Shown here: positions 1 through 7,869 of the stretch, one piece after another | Numbering within the stretch: position 1 is the first letter of the stretch | Layout: each line of letters starts with the position of its first letter | Source: Kibdelosporangium sp040675465 | Lineage (GTDB): Bacteria; Actinomycetota; Actinomycetes; Mycobacteriales; Pseudonocardiaceae | NCBI RefSeq assembly: GCF_040675465.1 | Contig: NZ_JBFAPA010000020.1 | Span: 1 to 64,000, forward strand | DNA length: 64,000 nucleotides | Direction of reading: 5' to 3' | Notes under the pieces: generated by a model | Told to the model about the DNA's origin: nothing | The model's database searches: none | What the model saw: the letters and a program-made list of their open reading frames with translations, nothing else | Translations under genes and position numbers: made by a program

Positions 1-54
1 TGGTTCACGACACCCCATTCGAAGCCCTGGAACCAGGTGGCGTATTTCGCCTGG

Positions 55-107
55 CCCCGCGCCCCGCGCCCCGCGCCCCGCGCCCCGCGCCCCGCGTCCC
101 GCGTCCC
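55..107. repeat. Heptamer tandem repeat (ccccgcg)
   Basis: About seven head-to-tail copies of ccccgcg; the last copies vary to cccgcgt. The 7-bp unit is not a multiple of three, so it shifts frame in every copy and is unlikely to be coding. It runs directly into the 13-bp array. Confidence 0.85.
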
Positions 108-198
108 GGACCGTCCGCCCGGACCGTCCGCCCGGACCGTCCGCCCGGACCGTCCGCCCGGACCGTCCGCCCGCACCGTCCGCCCGCACCGTCCGCCC
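108..198. repeat. 13-bp tandem repeat array
   Basis: Seven exact-register copies of ggaccgtccgccc; the last two copies carry gcaccgtccgccc. A partial copy follows at 199. The strict 13-bp period is incompatible with a conserved reading frame, so this looks like a variable-number tandem repeat in intergenic DNA. Confidence 0.9.
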
Positions 199-383
199 GC
201 ACCGAATCCCCAAGCCGCCCAAAACCCCCTGCAAGTCGCCCGCCACCTCGCGACGCCCCCAACCCAGAGCACCGCCCCAAGAAGCCCACGCCGCGACGAG
301 GGTCCCCTCGCAGGGGGAACCCTAATTTCACACTGGCACAGAGGGCGGACATTTCGAGGCGCGGAGGGTGCGCGAGAGCCGAG

Positions 384-411
384 TTGTCCACAGGGATGTG
401 GGTTGTCCACA
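384..411 (+). promoter_or_regulatory. Two perfect DnaA boxes
   Basis: TTGTCCACA occurs at 384-392 and again at 403-411, same strand, 19 bp apart. This is the consensus DnaA box of high-GC actinomycetes. The boxes sit about 190-215 bp upstream of the glgP start. They may titrate DnaA or link transcription to replication; nothing else here looks like an origin. Confidence 0.6.
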
Positions 412-600
412 GGTGATGGGGAGGGCGTTGTGGGGGTGGGGTGGATGCGGTGTGGTTGTGGGGCGGGCCAGCGCGGATGGGCGGGGGCGTGATCGGGAAC
501 GGAGTGCTGTTGATGATCGAGTTGGGTGTTGGGCTGCGGAATGGTGACGGGGGCGGCGGGGGCTCGAAGATCGAGCCGCTCGGTAAGTAAGGTGCCTCCG

Positions 601-3177
601 GTGAAAGCTGTACGTCGATTCGCCGTCCGGGCCGGCCTGCCGGAGTCGCTGGCCGACCTGGGGACTCTTGCCAACAACCTGCGGTGGACCTGGCATCCGC
701 CGACCCAGGACCTGTTCGCCATGGTGGACCCGCAGGCGTGGGAGGCGCTCGGCGGTGACCCGTTGCGCATGCTCGAGCAGGCGCCCGCGGAGCGGTTGCG
801 CAGGCTGGCGGCCGACGAGGACTTCATGACGCGGGTGCACGCCATCGCCGACGACCTCCAGCGCTATCTCACGGTGGACCGCTGGTATCAGCGCAGATCC
901 GAGGAGCTGGCGAACCGGGCGCAGGGCGACCCTGGGGCGCTGCGGCTGCCGAAGTCCATCGCGTACTTCTCGATGGAGTTCGGCGTCACCGAGGCGCTGC
1001 CGAACTACTCGGGCGGCCTGGGCGTGCTGGCCGGTGACCACCTGAAGGCCGCGTCCGACTTGGGCGTGCCGCTGATCGGCGTGGGCCTGCTCTACCGGTC
1101 CGGCTACTTCCGCCAATCGCTGTCGGCCGAGGGCTGGCAGGTCGAGCACTACCCGGTGATCGACCCGCGTGGCCTGCCGCTGGAGCCGCTGACCGAGCCG
1201 TCGGGGGCGCCGCTGCTGGTGCACGTGGCCATGCCGGGCAACCGGGTGCTGCGCGCGCGGATCTGGAAGGCGAACGTCGGTCGGGTGCCGTTGCTGCTGC
1301 TCGACTCGGACGTCGAGGAGAACGACGAGGACCTGCGCAGGGTCACCGACCGGCTGTACGGCGGCGACCAGGACCACCGGATCCGCCAGGAGATCCTGGC
1401 CGGTATCGGCGGGGTGCGTGCGGTGCGCACGTACTGTGAGCTGACCGGCCACCCGCAGCCCGAGGTTTTCCACACGAACGAGGGACACGCGGGCTTCCTT
1501 GGCCTGGAGCGTGTCCGCGAGCTGATGGCGGCCGAGGGCCTCGACTTCGACCAGTCGCTCTCCGCGGTCCGCGCGGGCACGGTGTTCACCACGCACACGC
1601 CGGTGCCCGCGGGGATCGACCGGTTCCCGGTCGACCTCGTGCGGCACTACTTCGGCGCGGGCACGCTGCTGCCCGGCCTGGATGTCCAGCGCGTGCTCGC
1701 GCTCGGCGCCGAGGAGAACGCGGGCATGTTCAACATGGCGCACATGGGCCTGCGGCTGGCCCAGCGCGCCAACGGCGTGTCCAAGCTGCACGGCGAGGTC
1801 AGCCGGTCGATGTTCGGCGGCCTGTGGCCCGGGTTCGACACGCACGAGGTGCCGATCCGCTCGGTCACCAACGGCGTGCACGGCCCGACCTGGGCGGCCA
1901 GGGAGATCTCCAAGCTGCTCGGCGACGCCGAGATGGACAACGAGCAGCCCGGCATGCTCGGCTTCCAGCCGGTCACCGACTCGCTGCTCTGGGAGCTGCG
2001 CTGCGGCCTGCGGGAACGGCTGGTGCACGAGGTGCGCCGCCGGGTCCGCGAGGCGTGGCTGCAGCGGGGCGCGTCCGCGCTGGAGCTGTCCTGGACCGAC
2101 TCGGTGTTCGACCCGGACGTGCTCACCGTCGGGTTCGCCCGCCGCGTGCCCACGTACAAGCGGCTCACGCTGATGCTGCGCGACCCGGCCCGGCTCAAGG
2201 CGCTGCTGCTGGACCCGGACCGGCCCGTGCAGCTGGTCGTGGCCGGCAAGTCACACCCGGCCGACGACGGCGGTAAGGCGCTGATCCAGCAGATCGTCCG
2301 GTTCGCCGACGACCCCGAGGTGCGTCACCGGATCGTGTTCCTGCCCGACTACGACATGTCGATGGCCCGGTACCTGTACTGGGGCTGCGACGTGTGGCTG
2401 AACAACCCCATGCGCCCGCTGGAGGCATGCGGGACCTCGGGCATGAAGGCGGCCCTGAACGGCGGGCTGAACCTGTCCATCCGGGACGGCTGGTGGGACG
2501 AGATGTACGACGGCCGCAACGGCTGGGCGATCCCGACCGCCGACGGCGTCAACGACCCGGTGCGGCGCGACGACCTCGAGGCGTCCGCGCTGTATGACCT
2601 CCTCGCGGAGCAGGTCATGCCGACGTACTACGACCGCGGCGACGACGGCGTCCCGTCCCGGTGGATGGAGCTGGTCCGCCACACCCTCGCGTCGCTGGGC
2701 CCGAAGGTGCAGGCCACCCGCATGGTCCGCGAGTACGTCGAGTCGCACTACGCGCCCGCCGCGACCTCAGCGGCGCGGGCGTACACCGACGGGTTCCAGC
2801 AGGCCAAGGACCTCGCCGCGTACCGCAGCCGCCTCGAGGCTGCCTGGTACCACGTCCGGGTGACCGACAGCGAGCTCACGCTGCCCGACGGCAAGACGCC
2901 GGTGATCGGGGAGCGCGTCCAGGCCCGCGCGTCGGTCAATCTATCCGGCTTGCAGACCTCGGACGTCGAGGTCCAGGCGGTGGTCGGCCGGGTCGGTGAC
3001 ACCGACGACCTGCTCGACGTCGTCACGGTCACCATGCAGCCCGACAGCGATGGCACCTACGTCGCCGAACTGGCCCTGCCACACGCAGGAGCCCTCGGCT
3101 ACACGGTCCGCGTGCTGCCCAAGCACGACCTGCTGGCATCCACGGCAGAGCTCGGGAGGGTGATCCTGGCGAACTAG
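601..3177 (+). CDS. glgP: Alpha-glucan (glycogen) phosphorylase
   Basis: Cytosolic PLP enzyme releasing glucose-1-phosphate from the non-reducing ends of alpha-1,4-glucan. The protein is 858 aa, normal for the actinobacterial alpha-glucan phosphorylase family. The PLP-lysine motif GTSGMKAALNGG is present with Lys616, and the N-terminus (KAVRRFAVRAGLPE) is typical. The frame is open upstream, but the GTG at 601 is preferred because family similarity begins there and aaggtg lies about 7 nt upstream. The C-terminus carries a small beta-rich extension usual for the family. It stands alone; its pathway partner glgX is 4.7 kb downstream on the other strand. Two DnaA boxes lie upstream. Confidence 0.95.
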   Translation: MKAVRRFAVRAGLPESLADLGTLANNLRWTWHPPTQDLFAMVDPQAWEALGGDPLRMLEQAPAERLRRLAADEDFMTRVHAIADDLQRYLTVDRWYQRRSEELANRAQGDPGALRLPKSIAYFSMEFGVTEALPNYSGGLGVLAGDHLKAASDLGVPLIGVGLLYRSGYFRQSLSAEGWQVEHYPVIDPRGLPLEPLTEPSGAPLLVHVAMPGNRVLRARIWKANVGRVPLLLLDSDVEENDEDLRRVTDRLYGGDQDHRIRQEILAGIGGVRAVRTYCELTGHPQPEVFHTNEGHAGFLGLERVRELMAAEGLDFDQSLSAVRAGTVFTTHTPVPAGIDRFPVDLVRHYFGAGTLLPGLDVQRVLALGAEENAGMFNMAHMGLRLAQRANGVSKLHGEVSRSMFGGLWPGFDTHEVPIRSVTNGVHGPTWAAREISKLLGDAEMDNEQPGMLGFQPVTDSLLWELRCGLRERLVHEVRRRVREAWLQRGASALELSWTDSVFDPDVLTVGFARRVPTYKRLTLMLRDPARLKALLLDPDRPVQLVVAGKSHPADDGGKALIQQIVRFADDPEVRHRIVFLPDYDMSMARYLYWGCDVWLNNPMRPLEACGTSGMKAALNGGLNLSIRDGWWDEMYDGRNGWAIPTADGVNDPVRRDDLEASALYDLLAEQVMPTYYDRGDDGVPSRWMELVRHTLASLGPKVQATRMVREYVESHYAPAATSAARAYTDGFQQAKDLAAYRSRLEAAWYHVRVTDSELTLPDGKTPVIGERVQARASVNLSGLQTSDVEVQAVVGRVGDTDDLLDVVTVTMQPDSDGTYVAELALPHAGALGYTVRVLPKHDLLASTAELGRVILAN

Positions 3178-4090
3178 CCGACCCCGGATCAGCCGAAACA
3201 AAGCTGGCCAGCACCAACGCGCCCACACCACGGCCTGGAGCCCCAGACCCTGACGGTGAGTCACTCTTCGGCGAGACAAACGGTGTCCAGGGGGGCGATG
3301 GGGTACGGCTACAGGTGCTGCCCAGCTGCGGGACCGGCCGATCCACAGCACGATCAGCTCCACGGGCGAGCACGCCTCAACCGTCACCACACAGACGGCG
3401 GCGTGCCGCCCGGGGCGTATCGAGGTGTGCCTGCCCACAACCTCGCGCTACGGGGCGGCGAGCGCCAGCCTGCCTTCGACGGTGTCCGGTTGCCGCACGA
3501 TCCGCACCCCCACGGCCCTGGGCCAGGGCCGCCGGGACATCGACTGTTGCGCACGAGCGAGGCGGTGTCGGGTATCGGCCGCTGACGGCGATGGGAGGGG
3601 GCCGTCAGGACATCGACCGTTGCGCACTGGCGAGGTGGTGTCGGGTGTCGGTCGTCTGACGGCGTGGGCGGGAGCCGCCGGGACATCGATTGTTGCGCAC
3701 GGGCGGAGGTCCGGGCTGCCGACGACCGGGCGCCTTTCGCCCCTCAACTCAGCAGTTGACCGGGAGACGGTATGGGTTATCGGCTGCCTGACGGTGTCGG
3801 GCTGGGGCCGCCGGGACATCGACTGTTGCGCATGGGCGGAGGTCGGGGCTGTCGACGACCGGGTGCTTCGCCCCGGCTCTGCAGTTGACCGGGAGGTGGT
3901 GTCGGCTGGCTGACGGTGTCGGGTGGGGGGTCGCCTGGACATCGGCTGTTGCCCGTGGGCGGGGTGGTGTCGGGTATTGGCCGCGTGAGCACGGGCTGCT
4001 GTGCGCTGGGCGAGGTCGAGATGCCGTTGGGTCAGGCAGACCGGTCACCAGGCGCGAGTCGTCGCGCGTTGGGTGAGAGACCGCGGTGCG
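3178..4090. other. Long non-coding region between glgP and the TPR gene
   Basis: 913 bp without a supportable gene between convergent ends. Frames that cross it read as Arg/Gly-rich noise. Its right half is a degenerate repeat array (listed separately). The last 90 bp contain two copies of a gcgctRggcgaggtcgag string (about 4003 and 4088); the second covers the stop codon of the leftward gene, so part of this DNA may derive from duplication of that gene end. Confidence 0.6.
3526..3965. repeat. Imperfect long tandem repeat array (73 bp and longer units)
   Basis: The core gccgggacatcgactgttgc recurs with the catcga landmark at 3538, 3611, 3684 and 3817, and a catcgg variant at 3940. The first spacings are exactly 73 bp; later ones are 133 and 123 bp because an extra segment of about 60 bp (with gacgaccgggcgc and cagttgaccgggag) is inserted. 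Each unit also ends in a ggtgtcgggtatcggcc-like segment. Copies have diverged, so the array is old. No protein or known element is recognised. Confidence 0.8.
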
Positions 4091-5080
4091 CTAGGCGAGG
4101 TCGAGGCGGCGGCGGGTGAGGGCTACGCGGGGCCACCAGGGCACCAGTCGCTCTGCCTTGGCGAGGGCCCGGCGTGCCGAGGAGTTGTCGCCGGCGGCCA
4201 TGTAGGCGCGGGCGAGGGTGGCCAGGTCGTCGGCGCGGGTGAGGCTGTCGTCGTTGTTCTTGCTGGCGAGGCGGGCCAAGTGCACGGCGAGTTGGGGGTC
4301 GCCGGCCAGCAGCGCCAGGAGGGCGCGGACGCCGTCCATCATGTGGCTGGGTTTGCCCAGTTGAATGGCCTCGTTGAGGGCACGGGCGGCGACTGGCAGG
4401 CCCGCGGACGCGGAGAGCTGGCCCGCTTCGACGGCGGCGCCGGTGAGACCTGCGACGGCGGCCATCGATGCGGCCGCGTCCTGGCGTCCGGCGTCGTCGT
4501 CGGACATCCCGATCGCCAGCGTGAGCGCCTCGCTGTACCGCCCCCTGGCCTCCAGCACGAGCACGCGCGAGGCACGGACGGTTCGTTGCCGGGGATGCTC
4601 CGCGGTCAACCGGCCCACCAGGCGTTCGGCCTCGTCCAGCCGCCCCGCCTGGACGAGTTCGACGACCTCGACCACCCCGGGGACCTCAGCCTTGCGGGCG
4701 CACCTGACCATCGGGATCACCGTCCCGGCCAGCACCGCCGCCCCGCCCAACGCACACGGCCAGCCGACGAACAACAACAGGGCGACCGCACACGCCGCCC
4801 CGAAAACCGCGCCGACCACCCGCGGCCGCCGCCCCGGACCTGCGTCGACGGTGATGCACACCGGGAACGCCCTGACCACGAGCCGCTGCCAGTCCGCGAG
4901 CCGCGGACCCAGGCCGACGATGACTTTCGGGGTCTTGTGCGCGCCCACCACAACCCCGGCTTTGACCGACACCGCCGTCACCAGGACACCCGCGAGGACC
5001 GCGGCGCTCGCCCAGCTCCCGGCCACCATCGCGGCGGCCACCGCGAGGGCCAGATACATGGCAGGGCGAACTATCCGCAC
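4091..5080 (-). CDS. Membrane protein with C-terminal TPR-like repeats
   Basis: 329 aa from a GTG start; an in-frame ATG seven codons later is an alternative, and neither has a strong ribosome site. Two hydrophobic segments near residues 8-45 and one at about 90-125 precede a soluble helical half (about 135-329) with TPR-like pairs such as AGRLDEAERLV and AYMAAGDNSSARRALAKAERL. The stretch VIVGLGPRLADW between the hydrophobic segments is reminiscent of site-2-protease-like proteins, but no HExxH is present, so any such link is speculative. It is last in a leftward run, 56 bp after a hydrolase. Function unknown. Confidence 0.7.
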   Translation of the reverse strand: MRIVRPAMYLALAVAAAMVAGSWASAAVLAGVLVTAVSVKAGVVVGAHKTPKVIVGLGPRLADWQRLVVRAFPVCITVDAGPGRRPRVVGAVFGAACAVALLLFVGWPCALGGAAVLAGTVIPMVRCARKAEVPGVVEVVELVQAGRLDEAERLVGRLTAEHPRQRTVRASRVLVLEARGRYSEALTLAIGMSDDDAGRQDAAASMAAVAGLTGAAVEAGQLSASAGLPVAARALNEAIQLGKPSHMMDGVRALLALLAGDPQLAVHLARLASKNNDDSLTRADDLATLARAYMAAGDNSSARRALAKAERLVPWWPRVALTRRRLDLA

Positions 5081-5136
5081 GAGACAGAGACGTTACGCAT
5101 CCGGGGCCTTGTTCCCCACGCCCGCTGGGGTGTCCA

Positions 5137-5874
5137 TCAGGGCAGTGGCAGGTGCTCGCCGAACCAGCCCTGGGCCAGGGCGAGGACCTGGGGGATGTGG
5201 TCGGAGAAGCTGTGCCCGGCGCCGTCGACGACCGTGATGGCCGACCCGAAGGGGAGCAGATGTCTGCCCTTACGGGAAAGCCGCAGGAGCTCCTGCTCCT
5301 CCCAGTCGTTGCCGTGACCGCCGTGCACCAGCAGAACCGGGCATTTCACCGAGCCGAGCAGGACCCGCTGGTCGAGCTCCTCGAAGTCCTTCAGCGACTG
5401 GTGGGTCAGCGTCCACGGGCCGATCCGCAGCACGCCGGTGTCGTTGAGTTCCTTCATCCGGCGGGGACCGTAGTAGTCGAGCCAGTCGTAGCTCATCGCG
5501 CCCGTCGGGGTGCCTGCGAGCACCATCGCCTCGGGCAGGCCGTCGTTCGCCAGCAGCGCGATCGTGCCGCCGAGGCTGTGCCCGTAGACGCCGATCCGCT
5601 CGTAGCCCTCGTCGCGCAGCCAGGCCAGGACCGCCCGGAAGTCCTCGACCTCCGTGCGCACCTGGACGACGTCCGGGTCGCTCTCGCCGCAGCCGCTGAA
5701 GTCGAACGTCAGCACGTCGTAGCCGGCCGCCGCGAACCCGTCGGCGAGCCGGTCGAACCGGCCGAACGAGTGCCGGTTGTCGCAGAACCCGTGGGCCATC
5801 ACGATGACCGCTTGACCCCGTGACCTGCGGAGCTCGGCGGCCAACCGGATCCCGCGCGGCGTGCGAATCCACAT
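5137..5874 (-). CDS. Alpha/beta hydrolase (tandem copy B)
   Basis: 245-aa serine hydrolase. The nucleophile elbow GHSLGG holds Ser100, an oxyanion-side HGF motif lies at about 28-30, and the catalytic His is in GAGHSFSDH (about H221). The start is set at ATG 5874 because the neighbouring paralogue begins at the equivalent MWI(R/T)T.RG sequence; the upstream extension of the frame is only antisense to that paralogue. No signal peptide, so cytosolic. It lies 29 bp after copy A. Substrate unknown; such proteins act as esterases, lipases or acyl-transfer enzymes. Confidence 0.85.
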   Translation of the reverse strand: MWIRTPRGIRLAAELRRSRGQAVIVMAHGFCDNRHSFGRFDRLADGFAAAGYDVLTFDFSGCGESDPDVVQVRTEVEDFRAVLAWLRDEGYERIGVYGHSLGGTIALLANDGLPEAMVLAGTPTGAMSYDWLDYYGPRRMKELNDTGVLRIGPWTLTHQSLKDFEELDQRVLLGSVKCPVLLVHGGHGNDWEEQELLRLSRKGRHLLPFGSAITVVDGAGHSFSDHIPQVLALAQGWFGEHLPLP

Positions 5875-5903
5875 GCGCCCGATGGTCCACGCCGACCGCA
5901 ATG

Positions 5904-6617
5904 TCACCGCAAATGCTCCCGGTACCAGGCGCGGGCCAGCGCGCTGACCTCGTCCAGGTGGCCTTCGAAGCTGTGCGGGGCGCCGTGGACGACCGTCAGC
6001 CGGGACCCTTCGGGCAGCGTGGCGCGGCGGGACAGCCGGAGCAGTTCGCGTTCCTCCGGGTCGCCGTCGCCGTGGATGAGCAGCATCGGGCACTTGATCG
6101 GGCCGAGCAGCGCGTCCTGGTCGCGTTCCTCGAACTCGCGGAGGGTCTCCGAGCTGAGCAGGTGCCGTCCGTCGCGCATGAACCCGGTGCGCCGCAACTG
6201 GTCGAGCTGCTCCGCGCTGTAGTGCTCCGACCAGTCGTAGTGCATCGGCCCGGTGGCGCCACCGGTGAGCACGAGCGTCGCGATGCCCTCGTCGTACGCC
6301 TGCAGGCAGATCGACGCGCCCAAACTGTGCCCGTGCAACGCGATCCGCCGCGCACCCAGCCCCCGCGTGAACGCCAGCGCCGCACGCAGATCCGCGACCT
6401 CATTGGCCGCGGTCACCACATCGTCATCGCTCTCGCCGCACCCACTGAAGTCGAACCGGACGACCCCCAGACCCAGGTCCGTGAAGTCGTCCGCCAGCCG
6501 GTCGAACCGCCCCCGAGAATGCCGGTCCGAGCAGAACCCGTGCGCCATGACGACCACCGCGTCGCCCTCGCGCACCTCCGCCGCCAGCCGCACCCCACGG
6601 TCCGTCGTGATCCACAT
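5904..6617 (-). CDS. Alpha/beta hydrolase (tandem copy A)
   Basis: 237-aa cytosolic serine hydrolase, clearly paralogous to the next gene. The shared blocks are MWITTDRGVRLAAE, VVMAHGFCSDRHS, FDFSGCGESD and GHSLGAS (Ser98); the catalytic His is about H215 in GAPHSFEGH. Start ATG 6617 aligns with that of copy B. The gene is 31 bp downstream of the rhodanese gene, so it probably shares its transcript. The pair is a tandem duplication that has diverged mainly in the lid region (residues about 110-170), which suggests different substrates. Confidence 0.85.
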   Translation of the reverse strand: MWITTDRGVRLAAEVREGDAVVVMAHGFCSDRHSRGRFDRLADDFTDLGLGVVRFDFSGCGESDDDVVTAANEVADLRAALAFTRGLGARRIALHGHSLGASICLQAYDEGIATLVLTGGATGPMHYDWSEHYSAEQLDQLRRTGFMRDGRHLLSSETLREFEERDQDALLGPIKCPMLLIHGDGDPEERELLRLSRRATLPEGSRLTVVHGAPHSFEGHLDEVSALARAWYREHLR

Positions 6618-6648
6618 AGGCCCATGGTGCCGATGGCGACGAGCGGTT

Positions 6649-7041
6649 TTACGTGATGGGGGTGGTGGAGCCCGGGCGGATGGGGAGGCCGGCCGCGCGC
6701 CAGGCGCGGAAACCACCGACCAGGTCGGTGGCGTTCGGCAGACCGACGGCCTGGAGGTCACGGGCGGCGAGGCTGGCGGCGTACCCCTCGTTGCACACGA
6801 TGATCACGCGGGTGTCCTCGTCGAATCCCTCGATCCGGTGACTTCCGCCAGGGTCGAGGCGCCACTCCAGGACGATCCGCTCGATGACCACCGACCCGGG
6901 GATCTCGCCCTCCGCCGCCCGGTTGTGCGACGGGCGGATGTCGACGATGAGGGTGTTGGGGGCGTCGAGCAGGTCGGCGGAGGGTGCCACCCTGGTGAGG
7001 CCGGCACGGGCTTCGGCCAGGACCTCATCGATCGCGCTCAC
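6649..7041 (-). CDS. Rhodanese-like sulfurtransferase
   Basis: 130-aa single-domain rhodanese. The active-site loop is VCNEGYAAS with the persulfide Cys at residue 83, and the fold ends with GGFRAWRAAGLP. The GTG start overlaps the stop of the preceding cysteine dioxygenase gene by 4 nt (GTGA), with an aaaggag ribosome site upstream, so the two are translationally coupled. It probably handles sulfane sulfur or sulfite/thiosulfate formed from cysteine breakdown. Cytosolic, no signal. Confidence 0.9.
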   Translation of the reverse strand: MSAIDEVLAEARAGLTRVAPSADLLDAPNTLIVDIRPSHNRAAEGEIPGSVVIERIVLEWRLDPGGSHRIEGFDEDTRVIIVCNEGYAASLAARDLQAVGLPNATDLVGGFRAWRAAGLPIRPGSTTPIT

Positions 7042-7601
7042 GGCTCGACCGGCTCCTTTCGCAACTCCGCCAGTGACCGGTGAGCCGGCAACGGCGGGAT
7101 CTCGGCGGGGATCTCCGCCAGGCTGCCATATTCGCGGGTGGCCACGAGGGGCGGCGAGTATGCGTGCACGCTGGCGGCGTTCGCGCGGGACAGGTTGAGC
7201 ACCTGGTGCGCCCGGCCGGCGCCGAAGCCCAGCGCGGACCCCCTGGCGTGTGACTGGCTGCGGATCGGGCCGCCGGGGTACCGGTAGAACTCGGCCAGCT
7301 CGCCGGTCAGCACGGTGAACGACCCGGACGCGCCGCCGTGGTCGTGCGGCTCGGTCTGCTGCCCGGGCGTCCACGACAACAGCCACAGCTCGACGCCCTC
7401 GGTCAACGCGAGCCGCGCCCACCACCGGTCCGGAGTCGTGTATCGCACGATCGAGTGCAAAGAGGACGCGAACGTGGTCGCCACCCGGGCGGTCAGGTCG
7501 CTTAGTTCGCTGGGCGTCCACAGCAGCCGCGACGGATGCAGCAAAGGGGACAATTCGGGCAGGTCGGGATGTACTTCGACGTCGGTCAGCGACGCGGTCA
7601 T
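7038..7601 (-). CDS. Cysteine dioxygenase family protein
   Basis: 187-aa cupin of the cysteine dioxygenase type I family, which oxidises L-cysteine to cysteine sulfinate with non-haem iron. The iron-binding triad is visible: HDHGG (His86, His88) and GRAHQVLN (His132). Start ATG 7601 is preferred over an upstream in-frame ATG because of a good aggaga ribosome site 8-10 nt before it and because similarity begins there. It heads a leftward run with a coupled rhodanese; cysteine dioxygenase-rhodanese pairs are known in bacteria. The 268-bp upstream region probably holds the promoter. Confidence 0.92.
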   Translation of the reverse strand: MTASLTDVEVHPDLPELSPLLHPSRLLWTPSELSDLTARVATTFASSLHSIVRYTTPDRWWARLALTEGVELWLLSWTPGQQTEPHDHGGASGSFTVLTGELAEFYRYPGGPIRSQSHARGSALGFGAGRAHQVLNLSRANAASVHAYSPPLVATREYGSLAEIPAEIPPLPAHRSLAELRKEPVEP

Positions 7602-7869
7602 CGGAGCTCTCTCCTGGCTGGGTGCGGGTGTCGGGACACGGCACGCGGCCACTGAGAACGATCAGGGCCGCGCGGCGGTACACCCGCACAACTTGACCTT
7701 AGCCAGGTCGAGCGTGCGGTCACGCCAGAAGAGCAGCGACCGGATCATGCCTGAATGGTGTCATAGCCACCGGGCATGACCCAACCGCTCTCACAGGCTG
7801 GACACCGCGGGGAAAACCCCAGTTCAACCCGCGCAAGGGGAGACTTCCGGCATAACCGCGGCCGATGGG

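Larger units (their letters stand above)
1..600. other. Non-coding region upstream of glgP
   Basis: I see no convincing gene here. The open frames that cross it are built from the low-complexity repeats and have no recognisable protein features. The left half is C-rich simple repeat (two tandem families, listed separately); the right half holds two DnaA boxes and the upstream region of glgP. A neighbouring gene just outside the window cannot be judged. Confidence 0.6.

Noticed and set aside
37..492. Open frame of 151 codons over the left-end repeats
   Set aside because: Made of Pro/Arg runs from 7- and 13-bp repeats; no ribosome site and no protein-like composition.
328..2028. 566-codon minus-strand frame across glgP
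   Set aside because: Antisense shadow of glgP caused by high GC third positions; no motifs.
3425..3913. Rightward frame through the repeat array as a repeat protein
   Set aside because: The 73-bp spacing shifts frame between copies, so no repeated peptide is maintained.
3526..3965. Possible CRISPR array
   Set aside because: Units are 73-133 bp, diverged throughout, with no constant short repeat and variable spacer pattern, and no cas genes.
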